Below, piece after piece: positions 9,498-18,405 of a stretch of 64,000 bases of DNA. The stretch covers positions 20,046 through 84,045 of the forward strand of contig JAFZVQ010000056.1 in NCBI GenBank assembly GCA_017617715.1. Direction: 5' to 3'. Source of the stretch: Bacteroidales bacterium. GTDB lineage: Bacteria > Bacteroidota > Bacteroidia > Bacteroidales > UBA932. Both the position numbers and the translations under genes were made by a program. The notes beneath the pieces are model-generated. The model was not told the DNA's origin. It searched no databases and saw nothing but the letters and a program-made list of their open reading frames with translations. Numbering within the stretch: position 1 is the first letter of the stretch; every line of letters begins with the position of its first letter.

Positions 9498-10767
9498 AAT
9501 GCATGACGCTGCGGACCAGCATGGATTCGTCCGCAGCGGTCAGGTATGAGACACAGTATCGGGTGCCTCCTTTTTCGACGTTCACGACCACGTGGCCGCC
9601 TTCGAAGGAGGCGGGGGCGATGTCCTTCATCCATTCGGCGTCGCTGTCTTTTGTGCGGCGCTCCGCCGGCATGATGGTGGGGCAGATAATGCGGTCGCCC
9701 GGGTATAAGCTCCGGTCGGAGAGAAGCTCCATGCAGGGCGGCAGATTGTGGAGCTGGTCCCAGACGCAGCTCACCCAGACCTGCGGGCGGAGAGCTGCCA
9801 CCAGCTTGCGGCTCATTGAGTTATGGCCGTGGTGGTTGACCTTGGCCACATTGGCGGGGCCGCAGATTTCAGCAATATCGTCCTCGATGAAACGCGGCGT
9901 GCCGTCCGGATCCTTGAACCGGGCGGAAAAGTCTCCGGCCGTGTAGAATCTGAAGGGGCCGTAGCTGAAGACCATGCCGAGGCTCATCGCGTTTTCGCTC
10001 TTGGTGGCTTTCCCGGCATCCTTGCGTGCCTTGAAAAGATCCTTGACGCTTCCATCCGGGAGCGCGATGCAGCCGTTGCCGCAGATGTTGCGCACCTGGA
10101 ATGACGGGTACTTTCCGGGCTTGCGGAGCTGGACTATCTGGTCAGTGGCGCCGAGCCTGAACTGCTCGACAGTGAGGCCGCGGTGCTTCTGCATGTAGCT
10201 GTAGAAACGTTGCATGTGCCCAACTGTATCTGGGTCGGCATACTTGAGCGTGTCAGGGAAATCGGGCCAGCAGCGGTCGACAGCCTTGCTGAAGTTCAGG
10301 GTCTCGGCAGCCTGCGAGAATCCGCTGAGGGCAAATTCCGCACCGTCACGGATTATCTTTTCCGCGTAGAAACGGTCGGAACCGGCGTGGTCGTTGTGGT
10401 AATGGGTGAGGAGCATGTAGTCCACGTCGGTGACGGCAGGGTTTACCCGTGTCACGTAGCGGGCTATCCACTCGCCGGCGTGCTTCTGAGCGTTTGGAAG
10501 GATGGGTACCGCCTTCTCGCCGCGGGCGGCTGCATCGAAGTCGCCGCAGTCCAGCAGCATGGTGGTGCCGTCTGGGAAGATCAGGAACATGGATTCCGCC
10601 ACTCCGGTGTAGATGAAGTGTATTTGAAACTGTCCTTCTTTCCAGCCCTGCCAGGGCTGACCCACGGCTGAGTCACGCCGCCCCATTGCGAATGCTTTCT
10701 GCCAGTCCGTCAGGCAAATGGCCGCTCCGCCAAGCACTGATGCTTTAATGAAATCCCGTCTGTTCAT
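9487..10767 (-). CDS. Tat-exported metallo-beta-lactamase-fold hydrolase
   Basis: Protein of 426 aa with a twin-arginine signal (MNRRDFIKASVLGG) and a cleavage-like AFA. The MBL-fold metal motif HxHxDH is clear as THYHNDHAG (His122, His124, Asp126, His127), with further ligands plausible in YTAGDFS and KVNHHGHNS. The latter resembles ComEC/Rec2-type MBL proteins. A folded, metal-loaded enzyme exported by Tat fits this family. It probably hydrolyses an ester or phosphoester in the periplasm, but I cannot name the substrate. It is divergently transcribed from the LamG gene; a TAATTTTG box lies at 10780-10773 on its strand, immediately upstream of the ATG. Confidence 0.8.
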   Translation of the reverse strand: MNRRDFIKASVLGGAAICLTDWQKAFAMGRRDSAVGQPWQGWKEGQFQIHFIYTGVAESMFLIFPDGTTMLLDCGDFDAAARGEKAVPILPNAQKHAGEWIARYVTRVNPAVTDVDYMLLTHYHNDHAGSDRFYAEKIIRDGAEFALSGFSQAAETLNFSKAVDRCWPDFPDTLKYADPDTVGHMQRFYSYMQKHRGLTVEQFRLGATDQIVQLRKPGKYPSFQVRNICGNGCIALPDGSVKDLFKARKDAGKATKSENAMSLGMVFSYGPFRFYTAGDFSARFKDPDGTPRFIEDDIAEICGPANVAKVNHHGHNSMSRKLVAALRPQVWVSCVWDQLHNLPPCMELLSDRSLYPGDRIICPTIMPAERRTKDSDAEWMKDIAPASFEGGHVVVNVEKGGTRYCVSYLTAADESMLVRSVMHFKV

Positions 10768-10772
10768 GGAGG

Positions 10773-10801
10773 CAAAATTAGCAATAAAATTGCTATATTT
10801 G
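10773..10801. promoter_or_regulatory. Divergent promoter pair (Bacteroidota -7 boxes)
   Basis: Two TAnnTTTG motifs face away from each other in the 70-bp gap between divergent genes: TAATTTTG on the minus strand (10780-10773) for the MBL protein and TATATTTG on the plus strand (10794-10801) for the LamG protein. Upstream -33 TTG elements are not convincing on either strand. Confidence 0.5.
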
Positions 10802-10837
10802 TGTGTTCGGGCACACTTTTCCCGGCTCTATGGCGAT

Positions 10838-12838
10838 ATGAATGCTCTTTGTGTTTTACTGGCTGTGCTGCAGGCACTTTTCTCTCTTGCGTTTGACGAC
10901 GGGACTGTTCCCGGCGTGAAAGGACAGGCGGTCATTTTCGATGGCTTCGATTCCCGTGTAGTCGTGCCGGCGGCCCAGGTCCCAGCGCCTTCCCGGCATT
11001 TCACGGTGGACGTGTGGGTGTGCCCTGTGGCTTTCCCGAAGAGTCCGTGTCCGGTTGTCTGCCGTCAACGTACGGACGCGCCCGGCGGTTGGTCCCTTTG
11101 GCTGGACGCCCTTGGCAAGGTGCATTTCCAGGTCGCTTCGGCAGGGGAGTGGGTGGAAGCATGCTCGCCTGACGGGCTTCAGCTTCGGCAGTGGTCTCGT
11201 CTCACGGCCCAGTTCCGTGCCGGCTCCGGCCTCTACCTGGCTGTGAATGGCAAGCAGGTGGCGAAGCAGCCCATTGAGCTGCCCTGGGTGGAACAGGAAA
11301 GCTTTGACCTTTGGATTGGCCGCACGCCGGTGCGAACCCCCAGTTTTTATGAAAACCAAAGCATCCCCATATATAGCAGTATCGACGGAGCCATTGACGA
11401 ACTGCGCATAATTGAAGACAAAAATGCGTATTCCAAGCAGCTGAAGGAGCGTTTCGTGCGCCCGGAGGCTCCGGAATTCGAAGAGCGTGTGCTACCTTCC
11501 GGGCCCGGCGGCCTTGCCTTTGGTGCCTGGTACATACCGCTTAAATACTACAGCGCTTTCGACGAACGCTGGCGGGGCGATACCCCGGACGTGGTGGTCT
11601 CATTCGGCCCGGAGCAGCCGCATCGTGTGGTTTTCTGGCGGGGCATTTCCTACGCACCGTGTTTCGTCACCGAGAAGGGCAACTGGATGTGCAACGAGTT
11701 CGTGGAACGCAAGAAAGTGACCGGCTGGGGCTGCCCCGAAAGCATGAGCGACAAGCACGCCGACTTCTCCAGCGTCCGAATAATAGAGAACACGCCGGCC
11801 CGCACGGTGGTGCTGTGGCGCAACCTGCCCGTCGGCGTGAACCAGAAGATACCCTACCAGAGCGAAGAGACACAGTGGGGGGATTGTTCGGAAGAGACCT
11901 ATATTTTCTATCCCGACGGCGTGGGTGTGCGTAAGATGGTAGTTTGGTCGGATCATCTGGACCAATGGTATGAATGGTGCCAGAGCCTGCAGGTGCTGCA
12001 TCCGTCGCAGCGGCCTGAAGACGTGCTGGATGCCGGACATATCATGTCTGTGGCGGCTATGGACGGCAGTAGCGCCACATATGCCTGGGACTTTGAAGGG
12101 ACGCGCCGTCAGGATGAACCGTCACTGAAAGGCGCAAACATCCAGGTGACATATCTCAAGAGCCGCTGGAATCCATTCCTGATTCTGGAAGACGGCGACG
12201 GCGTCAACGAGAAGGGAGGCAGCGGCCCGGCGATAGACCGCTACGCCGGCAAGTGGTCGGACTTCTCCGCATTTCCCTGGCGCAACCACTGGCCTGTGGC
12301 CCAGGACTACGTGATCGGCCGCTACGCATGCGTGGCAGACGCGCCATCGCACACCTATACTGCCACCCAGTATAATGCGCCCCACAGCATCGAGGGCAAT
12401 AAGATGACCAAGCTGATGCTTTGCGGCTGTACCGAAAAGGACGCCGACGGCCTACTGCCGCTGGCGAAGTCGTGGCTCCGCGCCCCGACGCTCACCTGCG
12501 GCGGCGTCGAGGTGCCGTACGACGTCACGCAGAGGGCGTACGTCTTTCGGGCCGCTAACCCTGTCATTCTGAGCGAAGCGAAGAATCCGGATCCTTCGGC
12601 AAGCCTCAGGATGACAGAAGGAGCAAGCCTCAGGATGACATTAGAGGCTAGCCCCGAACACCCTGCCGATGGATTATGTATCGTCATTCCCGGCCTGACC
12701 GGGAATCTGAGGGTTGAGGTGGACGGAAAGCCGTTCACTGACTTCAAGGCCGGCGTTCGCAACGCATGGGACGGTCCGTCGCTTATCCTGTGGCTGCCGC
12801 TGCATGCTGAAAAAACCGTAACAATCGAAATCTTATGA
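10838..12838 (+). CDS. LamG-domain protein with uncharacterised C-terminal region
   Basis: Secreted protein of 666 aa. The open frame extends back to 10718, but that part overlaps the divergent gene. I chose ATG 10838, 37 bp after a TATATTTG box and followed by a hydrophobic leader (MNALCVLLAVLQALFSLAF). Residues about 30-200 form a concanavalin-A/LamG-like sandwich (FDGFDSRVVVPAAQ, FTVDVWVCP, WSLWLDALGKVHFQV, LYLAVNGKQVA). The remaining 450 residues are rich in Trp and aromatics (GAWYIPLKYYSAF, GDCSEETYIFYPDGVGVRKM); I do not recognise this part. Residues about 575-625 are encoded by dispersed palindromic repeats (VILSEAKNPDPSASLRMT and VIPGLTGNL). It is coupled (ATGA) to the SGNH esterase, so a carbohydrate role is likely. 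Confidence 0.7.
   Translation: MNALCVLLAVLQALFSLAFDDGTVPGVKGQAVIFDGFDSRVVVPAAQVPAPSRHFTVDVWVCPVAFPKSPCPVVCRQRTDAPGGWSLWLDALGKVHFQVASAGEWVEACSPDGLQLRQWSRLTAQFRAGSGLYLAVNGKQVAKQPIELPWVEQESFDLWIGRTPVRTPSFYENQSIPIYSSIDGAIDELRIIEDKNAYSKQLKERFVRPEAPEFEERVLPSGPGGLAFGAWYIPLKYYSAFDERWRGDTPDVVVSFGPEQPHRVVFWRGISYAPCFVTEKGNWMCNEFVERKKVTGWGCPESMSDKHADFSSVRIIENTPARTVVLWRNLPVGVNQKIPYQSEETQWGDCSEETYIFYPDGVGVRKMVVWSDHLDQWYEWCQSLQVLHPSQRPEDVLDAGHIMSVAAMDGSSATYAWDFEGTRRQDEPSLKGANIQVTYLKSRWNPFLILEDGDGVNEKGGSGPAIDRYAGKWSDFSAFPWRNHWPVAQDYVIGRYACVADAPSHTYTATQYNAPHSIEGNKMTKLMLCGCTEKDADGLLPLAKSWLRAPTLTCGGVEVPYDVTQRAYVFRAANPVILSEAKNPDPSASLRMTEGASLRMTLEASPEHPADGLCIVIPGLTGNLRVEVDGKPFTDFKAGVRNAWDGPSLILWLPLHAEKTVTIEIL
12562..12640. 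repeat. REP-like palindrome (gtcattctgagcg family), in frame
   Basis: Starts tgtcattctgagcgaagcg, followed by an opposed copy ending cctcaggatgaca, then the second half again (gcaagcctcaggatgaca). The two halves can pair as a long imperfect hairpin around ggatcc. It lies wholly inside the LamG gene and keeps the frame open. Related copies occur at 21523-21550, about 24575-24605, 43856-43912 and 53771-53841. Confidence 0.8.
12682..12710. repeat. Short palindrome (gtcattcccgg type), in frame
   Basis: The stretch cgtcattcccggcctgaccg plus gggaat contains the inverted repeat attcccgg / ccgggaat around a 5-nt loop. It sits 40 bp after the larger palindrome and encodes VIPGLTGNL within the LamG protein. 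This looks like a second dispersed-repeat type; no other copy was found in the window. Confidence 0.55.
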
Positions 12839-13929
12839 AAAGGCTTTTAACCATTTGCCTGCTCCTTCTGCTTGCCGCAGCATACACGGCATACGCACAG
12901 GAGCCCGAACTCGATTATATCGAAGCATCCGAACTTACTCTGTTCGGAAAGGTGTTTCAGGACACGCCCAATCCATATCAGCGCATGGACTTCGAGCTCT
13001 TCGGTGGCTGGGACGAAAAGGATATCAACCTGCTTGAAATGTCTTCCGGAATTGTGGTTTCCTTCAAGACCGATTCGCCATCGATATGGGTAAAGCCCGA
13101 GTTCAAGCATCTTCCCGGTACGCGTAATTCCGGTTGGGCGGCCCGTGGTTTCGACCTCTACATCAAAAAGGACGGGAAGTGGCTCTGGGCTGGCGTATGC
13201 AATTATAAGTTCGACACTAAGACTGAGAACGGGCGAGTGCTGCATCTGGTTAAGAACATGGATAACTCGCTGAAAGAGTGTATAATGTACTTGCCCACAG
13301 AAAGCAAATTGCTATCCGTGAAAATAGGGGTGGAAAAAGGAAGCAGGCTGGAAGCTGGCGAGATTCCCTTCCGCCATCGTATATGTCTCCATGGCTCCAG
13401 TTTCATGCACGGGGTATGCACCGGGCGCGCCGGCCAGACGGTGCCCGGTTTTCTGACCCGCATGACCGGGATGCAGTTTTGCAGTCTCGGGGTGAGCGGC
13501 GACTGCCGGATGCAGCCTCAGTTCGCCGCAGCCCTCGCACAGGCAGACGTGGATGCGTATGTCTTTGACGCTTTCTCCAACGGTAGCGACAAGACTGTGG
13601 AAGAAAACATGTTCCGCTTTATTGAGACCATTCAGTCCGCCAGGCCGGGCGTGCCGCTTATCTTCATGAGCACGATATGGCGCGAGCGCCGCAATTTCGA
13701 CCGCGAGCACGATGATGCCGAGGGGCGGAAAATCGCCATGGCGGACAGCCTGATGAAGATTGCCGTGAAGAAGTACAAGGATGTCTATTACATTAAATCC
13801 GACGCCACGTCAGCCATGCATGAGACTAGCGTGGACGGAGTCCACCCCGGCGATTATGGCTACTATCTCTGGGCCGAATCGGTCCGCAAGCCTATCCTCC
13901 GCATTCTCCACCGCTACGGGATTCGTTAA
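12835..13929 (+). CDS. GxDLY/SGNH-hydrolase family esterase
   Basis: Secreted protein of 364 aa with a signal peptide ending AYAQ. N-terminal beta domain at about 20-170 contains GFDLYIKKDGKW, the signature of the GxDLY domain that precedes SGNH hydrolases. The SGNH domain follows: block I is LHGSSFMHGVC (nucleophile Ser within GSSF), then LGVSGDCRM (Gly), FDAFSNGS (Asn) and DGVHPGDYGYYLWA (catalytic Asp and His). Such proteins are probable carbohydrate acetyl esterases. The ATG overlaps the stop of the LamG gene (ATGA), so the two are co-translated. It converges with the GH63-like gene, sharing its last 4 bp. Confidence 0.85.
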   Translation: MKRLLTICLLLLLAAAYTAYAQEPELDYIEASELTLFGKVFQDTPNPYQRMDFELFGGWDEKDINLLEMSSGIVVSFKTDSPSIWVKPEFKHLPGTRNSGWAARGFDLYIKKDGKWLWAGVCNYKFDTKTENGRVLHLVKNMDNSLKECIMYLPTESKLLSVKIGVEKGSRLEAGEIPFRHRICLHGSSFMHGVCTGRAGQTVPGFLTRMTGMQFCSLGVSGDCRMQPQFAAALAQADVDAYVFDAFSNGSDKTVEENMFRFIETIQSARPGVPLIFMSTIWRERRNFDREHDDAEGRKIAMADSLMKIAVKKYKDVYYIKSDATSAMHETSVDGVHPGDYGYYLWAESVRKPILRILHRYGIR

Positions 13930-16100
13930 AACTTTAGTGTCAGCGGCTTTTTGGTGGCCTTGACCAGGATGGTTTTGGGGCCGGATGCGAGGCAGGCGAT
14001 GACGGCAACTTCCTTGCCGGTCAGGTCTTTGTCGAATTCCAGCGTTAGCTGTACGGAAGACATGTCCTCCGCCCAGGTGGCCCCGGTGACAAGTGTCCCG
14101 AAACCGGTGGAGACGGTGCCGGGTTTGTGGTAGGCGTTGTGCCAGTTGATTATGGGCGATGACAGGCCGGAGAAGTTGCACCAGCCGCCTCCGCGGCCCG
14201 TTTCTATCATGAAGTGCTCATAGCAGTTGTAGGAATCTTCGCACTCGCGTTCCCAGTTTGCCAGGGCCGTGTCGGCAATCTGCCGAGCCCTCTCTGGCAG
14301 CCCCAGGTCGAGCATGGTTTTCCAGAGTATCATCTGATGGGGCATCCACACGGTACCGTTCCAGTAGCCGTCTATGCTGTAGTAAGGAGCCTTCTGACTG
14401 ACCGCCGTGATACCGCATGGGCTCCAGAGATCGCCCTCGGTGAATATATGGCCCAGCAGAACTGCGGTTTGTGCTTCGTCTGTGATGCCGGCCACGAGAG
14501 GGGTCACTCCGTCAAGTCCCATGTTGAAGTTGACCCCCTCATCCGTGCGATAGATGCCGGTGGGCCTCTCTTCCTGGTCATGTTGTACGTAGCCGAACCA
14601 GCCGGTCTGAGCGTCCCATGCGTTCGCAACAATCCCTGCGGACATGTCCTTTATGTCGGCGTCGAACTGCTTGATGTCGGCTGTGTAGGCTGAGCGATCC
14701 TTGCATTTGGAGCCGGATGCCATGTGGGCGGCGAGCAGACGGAGTATCTTGGCGCAGCGGATGTAGTAGGACGTGGAGACCATGGGGAGGGTGCGGCTGC
14801 GCAGCTCCTCTTGCGGGCGCAGCGTCCACTGGGGAGGGTAGTCGTCCCAGCCGCCGCTGTTGTAGAACAGGTTCCATGTCTCCAGAAGGCCGCTTTTCCT
14901 GCGGAAGCGCGGGCCGGTCATGTAGTCGTAGAAGCGTTTGAGGCGGGGGTAGATCTCCTTCAATTGCGCTTCGTCGCAGCCGTTGCGCTCCCACACGTCG
15001 CCGATGGCGAGTATCTGGGTGGCGAGAGGTGTGCCGTGGTGGACGAAGGGTGCTTCTTCCTCAGGGGTTGTTGTGTACTGACGTATGATTTCATAACCAC
15101 GGAGAGGATCAATTTCGCTCATGCCCCAGCCGATGAAGCCGCAGTCCCAGGTGTAGAGGCTGTCCCAATGCTTGCCGGGACAGAAGTGGCGTATCGGCTC
15201 CCCGAAGGCGTCGATGGGATACACCACGTTGGTCAGCATCGTGGCCTGCAGGAGTTGTACCCCGAGCGGCGTGATTTGTATTGTGCTGTCTCTCAACCCC
15301 TTACCTTTATCCGATTGCTCTGCCTGAAGCAATCGGTTTTGATTAAGTTGCTGCGGGTCAGGCGCTTGCGTATCACGGTCCAGACACACAATCAGCTGCC
15401 AAAGGGTGGTGTCCGACTGCGGCCGAAGCACGACAGGCCGTAGGAAATTGGCGGTGAAGTGGCCTTTGAAATCGCCCTTCATGTTCTTGCGCACGTGGTC
15501 ATGAACCTTGGCTGGCATAAGCTCTTCGAGCCGGGCGCAGTTCCATGTGCGCACCTCGCTCAGCGGATAGTCCCAGATGACGCAGTAGGTGGCATTCACT
15601 TCGGGATACTTGACTGAGAACCATCCTTTGTCCTCTTTCAGTTCGGGAACCCACTGCCCTTCGACTCCTCCGGCCTTGCGTACGGCGAGTTGAAGATTGA
15701 TGTTCTGTACGAGATCTGTATTGTTGACACACTTGGTTTCCAGCAACACTTTGTCATCATCCATCACGTGCCAGGTAGCATCGATGTAGACCTGGTCCTT
15801 CCATTCTATGTCGTGGCGGTAGCAGATGTGTTTCATGTCGGCTGAAACCCGCCATGGATGTACACCGGATTCCCAGAGCGCGCAAGGCACCTTGAAGTTG
15901 CGGCGGTATTGCCCGGCCACGAGACAGAATTCAACCTGAATGCCGGACGACAGGTCCCGGATATGGGAAATGCCGTAGTAATCTTTTGAATATGGCCCCC
16001 ATTTGTGGAGGCTCGCTATATCGTGGCTGACGGTTCCGCCCATTGATATCGGGGCGAGAATGGTCACGCAGGACAGCAGTGTCAGCAGGAATCGTCTCAT
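13926..16100 (-). CDS. Six-hairpin glycosidase, GH63/MGH1-like
   Basis: Secreted enzyme of 724 aa: signal peptide (MRRFLLTLLSCVTIL), an N-terminal beta-sandwich to about 240, then an (alpha/alpha)6 barrel from about 270. Barrel features are LYTWDCGFIGWGMSEI, GLLETWNLFYNSGGWDD (an acidic pair typical of GH63/MGH1 and trehalase-like enzymes), DGYWNGTVWMPHQMI and CYEHFMIETG. A C-terminal beta domain carries FDKDLTGKEVAVIAC. The likely reaction is hydrolysis of an alpha-linked sugar; specificity is not deducible. Residues about 245-270 (NQNRLLQAEQSDKGKG) are encoded by a ccgattgc/gcaatcgg palindrome like that in the 329-bp repeats, apparently an in-frame insertion between domains. It is the last gene of the minus-strand run, 51 bp after the HAD gene. 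Confidence 0.75.
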   Translation of the reverse strand: MRRFLLTLLSCVTILAPISMGGTVSHDIASLHKWGPYSKDYYGISHIRDLSSGIQVEFCLVAGQYRRNFKVPCALWESGVHPWRVSADMKHICYRHDIEWKDQVYIDATWHVMDDDKVLLETKCVNNTDLVQNINLQLAVRKAGGVEGQWVPELKEDKGWFSVKYPEVNATYCVIWDYPLSEVRTWNCARLEELMPAKVHDHVRKNMKGDFKGHFTANFLRPVVLRPQSDTTLWQLIVCLDRDTQAPDPQQLNQNRLLQAEQSDKGKGLRDSTIQITPLGVQLLQATMLTNVVYPIDAFGEPIRHFCPGKHWDSLYTWDCGFIGWGMSEIDPLRGYEIIRQYTTTPEEEAPFVHHGTPLATQILAIGDVWERNGCDEAQLKEIYPRLKRFYDYMTGPRFRRKSGLLETWNLFYNSGGWDDYPPQWTLRPQEELRSRTLPMVSTSYYIRCAKILRLLAAHMASGSKCKDRSAYTADIKQFDADIKDMSAGIVANAWDAQTGWFGYVQHDQEERPTGIYRTDEGVNFNMGLDGVTPLVAGITDEAQTAVLLGHIFTEGDLWSPCGITAVSQKAPYYSIDGYWNGTVWMPHQMILWKTMLDLGLPERARQIADTALANWERECEDSYNCYEHFMIETGRGGGWCNFSGLSSPIINWHNAYHKPGTVSTGFGTLVTGATWAEDMSSVQLTLEFDKDLTGKEVAVIACLASGPKTILVKATKKPLTLKF
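15301..15347. repeat. ccgattgc/gcaatcgg palindrome inside a gene
   Basis: Reads ttacctttatccgattgc, a 10-nt loop, then gcaatcggtttt. The perfect stem is 15311-15318 with 15329-15336. The same layout (ttaccttttcccgattgc, 10-nt loop, gcaatcgggttt) is found in both 329-bp arms. Here it is within the GH63-like coding sequence, between its two main domains. Confidence 0.7.
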
Positions 16101-16151
16101 TATTGCAAACTCTTTTCCTTATGATTTCATTTTTTGCTCCGATCCGGACGG

Positions 16152-17354
16152 TCAAGGCCTAAGCGGCACCTCTTCAGAAGCGTCGGCAGGGATGAAGGAG
16201 AGCGCGGATGGCTTGCGCCCCTGTACCACGTAGAGCGGTGTGGTCCTATCCTTCAGACAGACTTCTGAACTGTCCCTGCGCGCCTCCGCCGTCAGGGCCC
16301 CAATGTCACCGTCGTTGAGGCAGTCCACGATAAGACCGAGCTTCAGGTCGGGGAACGAGGTCAGCATTTTGAAGTCGCCGTTGCTGTCGCCGGCCACAAG
16401 CGCCGGGCCGTTTCCGCCGTGGACTTGGGCTATGAACCGGCGTATGCATTCAACTTTGCCGCCCCTATAAGGCTGTACGTATCCCTCCTCCGCGACTGGC
16501 ACCAGGCGGCCCTCGGAGTCGCTTGACATATGGAATCCCCAGACATGCTCAGGATCCATGTCCAGCCCATATCTTGGCTCGCATGCCAGCGCCTCAACCA
16601 CGGTTTCCAGAGAGGCGGAACAAATATATACATCGAAACCGCAGCGCCTCAGGGCCGCATAAAGGTTCTTGATCTCGGGGCTTATAGCAAGGCCCTTTAC
16701 AACATTGACGAACACTTTCCCGTCCGGACTCCGCCATTCTTCCTCCCACATCACTTTTTCCTGCATGGCTTCGTCTGCGGCTCTTCTGGTAAAGTCAGTA
16801 ATCTCAGCAGCGGTCATGCCGGCCTGGAGCCTGGTGATCCACTCGCACTGCAGCGGAGAATCGGGGGCGGAAATGTCGGAGTTGACGTAGAAATACCATA
16901 GTTTGGCCCGGAAATCCAGCCAGGCTTCTGAAGCGTGCATGTCTGAGAGATCACCATACCCATGCAGGGCGGCATAATCGGCGGCAATGTCGGCAGCGAG
17001 CGAACGTGGTGTATTGCCGCTGCCGTAATCTGCGTCCAGGTCTGGAAGGCCTGCGGTGAGCGTAGCGAACCAGTCTTCCGGCCTTATCTTGAACACCAGG
17101 TTATCAATCTGCCAGCAGAGGAGGGTGTTGGCTATGTCGTTGATGGCGGTGGTGTTGTCGAAGTCGAAGACCGCATATGGCTTGCAATCAGGATTGTACG
17201 CGTCGGACGACGAGCCATAGTCATTCAGGAGCACGCACAGGGCCTCATGGACGCGGGGATTCCAGTTCCCTTGCTCCAACAGCGGCGCGGACTGGGAGCA
17301 GGAAGCGCACGCGAGCCCCAATGCCATCAACGGCAGCAAAAACAATCGGACCAT
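16152..17354 (-). CDS. HAD-superfamily phosphatase lipoprotein
   Basis: Lipoprotein of 400 aa with lipobox ending at Cys19 (LACASC). HAD motif I is AVFDFDNTTAI (nucleophile Asp64, acid/base Asp66), motif II is the Ser in YICSASLE, and motif IV is LVAGDSNGDFKML. A large helical cap separates motifs I and II, as in phosphoserine-phosphatase-like members. It probably removes phosphate from a small molecule in the periplasm or outer membrane. It starts 3 bp after the RelA/SpoT-domain gene, so it belongs to the same transcript. A substrate related to the nucleoside hydrolase further upstream is possible but only a guess. Confidence 0.8.
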   Translation of the reverse strand: MVRLFLLPLMALGLACASCSQSAPLLEQGNWNPRVHEALCVLLNDYGSSSDAYNPDCKPYAVFDFDNTTAINDIANTLLCWQIDNLVFKIRPEDWFATLTAGLPDLDADYGSGNTPRSLAADIAADYAALHGYGDLSDMHASEAWLDFRAKLWYFYVNSDISAPDSPLQCEWITRLQAGMTAAEITDFTRRAADEAMQEKVMWEEEWRSPDGKVFVNVVKGLAISPEIKNLYAALRRCGFDVYICSASLETVVEALACEPRYGLDMDPEHVWGFHMSSDSEGRLVPVAEEGYVQPYRGGKVECIRRFIAQVHGGNGPALVAGDSNGDFKMLTSFPDLKLGLIVDCLNDGDIGALTAEARRDSSEVCLKDRTTPLYVVQGRKPSALSFIPADASEEVPLRP

Positions 17355-17357
17355 CAG

Positions 17358-18404
17358 TTATTGGTTCATGAAAGGAAGGTCCATGGCCTGTTCCATCAGG
17401 AAGGATGCCATGGTCTCGTTGCTTTCCGACTCGCCGTTGAGGGCGTCGAACATAAGCTTAAGCCCCTGACGGCCGCTGCCGTTCTTGAGGATGCAGGCAA
17501 TGCAGAGGTCCTGGGGGGCGATGGACGAAGACAGGATGTCGAGGTCGGTAAGGCCTATCTGGTAGCAGGCAATCTGGTAGGCGCCTTCGGAGTACTCCTT
17601 AATAATCTTCACTATGTCGCCCAGGGTCTTGCATCCCAGGGCTTTGAACACGGGAAGGAAGTTCAGCAGTGAGACTTCCTGGATTTCAGCCTGGTTCACG
17701 GAGGCTATCCTGCGGTTGAGCTGGTCGAAGGGGCGGAGACCCAGGAAGCTGCGGAAGGTGTCGCCGTCCAGGGGGACTTCGTCGAGGTTGCCGGAAGCCA
17801 CGAGGGCCTGCACCTTGCGGCGGTAATCCGTGATTTCGCTGCGTATCAGGCTGAACTGTTCGTCCACCAGCTCCAGCATGCCGGCCAGGCGGCTGAGGTT
17901 GCGGAGGTAGCGCTTGGGCACTTCCACGCCGCTCTTGTAGCCGGTGTCGTGGTTCATGTTGGCCCAGGCGTGCTGGAGGACTGTGCGCATCTGGATTTCG
18001 AAACGGTAGGGGAAATCCGGGCGCGAGCATATATAATGGAGGGAGAGGTAGCCGAAGCTGTCGATTTCGTGGATCTTGCGTTTGTCCACGGAGTTCTCCC
18101 AGTCCACGGTGAAGAGGCGCTCCACGGCGGAGGCCACCTTGTCCACGTCGTCGATGTAGAAAGTGATTATGCGCAGGCCGATGATATCGGTGATGTCGGC
18201 CAAGGTGCTGTATTTATGGCCTTTAAGCTCGAGCTTGCCGGCGAGCGACCCTTCAGTCTTGACCCTCGACTCGAGGCCGGCAAGCAGGAGGCCGGCCTCG
18301 TCGAAGGTGGATTGCAGGCTTGCGCGCACTTCCTCCATGACCTCGCGGAAACGGGGAAGGTTCGCCCTGTATTCGTCCAGTATGGCTTCGCAGTGGAGGT
18401 CCAT
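17358..18404 (-). CDS. RelA/SpoT-domain protein, probable (p)ppGpp synthetase
   Basis: Protein of 348 aa. The RelA/SpoT synthetase core is at about 40-190: SRVKTEGSLAGKL (substrate-binding Arg/Lys), DIIGLRIITFYIDDVDKV, FGYLSLHYI and FEIQMRTVLQHAWANMNHD with the conserved Glu and Arg. No HD hydrolase and no TGS/ACT domains are visible, so it resembles a stand-alone synthetase with an extra C-terminal helical part of about 150 residues (DLDILSSSIAPQDLC, GRQGLKLMFDAL). I chose ATG 18404 (MDLHCEAIL), 1 bp after the upstream stop, over an ATG eight codons earlier that would overlap that gene. Whether it makes (p)ppGpp, pApp or another nucleotide is not decidable here. Confidence 0.82.
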   Translation of the reverse strand: MDLHCEAILDEYRANLPRFREVMEEVRASLQSTFDEAGLLLAGLESRVKTEGSLAGKLELKGHKYSTLADITDIIGLRIITFYIDDVDKVASAVERLFTVDWENSVDKRKIHEIDSFGYLSLHYICSRPDFPYRFEIQMRTVLQHAWANMNHDTGYKSGVEVPKRYLRNLSRLAGMLELVDEQFSLIRSEITDYRRKVQALVASGNLDEVPLDGDTFRSFLGLRPFDQLNRRIASVNQAEIQEVSLLNFLPVFKALGCKTLGDIVKIIKEYSEGAYQIACYQIGLTDLDILSSSIAPQDLCIACILKNGSGRQGLKLMFDALNGESESNETMASFLMEQAMDLPFMNQ

Positions 18405-18405
18405 G

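Noticed and set aside
10718-10837. Longer start for the LamG protein
   Set aside because: It would overlap the divergent MBL gene and run through both promoters; the leader appears only from ATG 10838.
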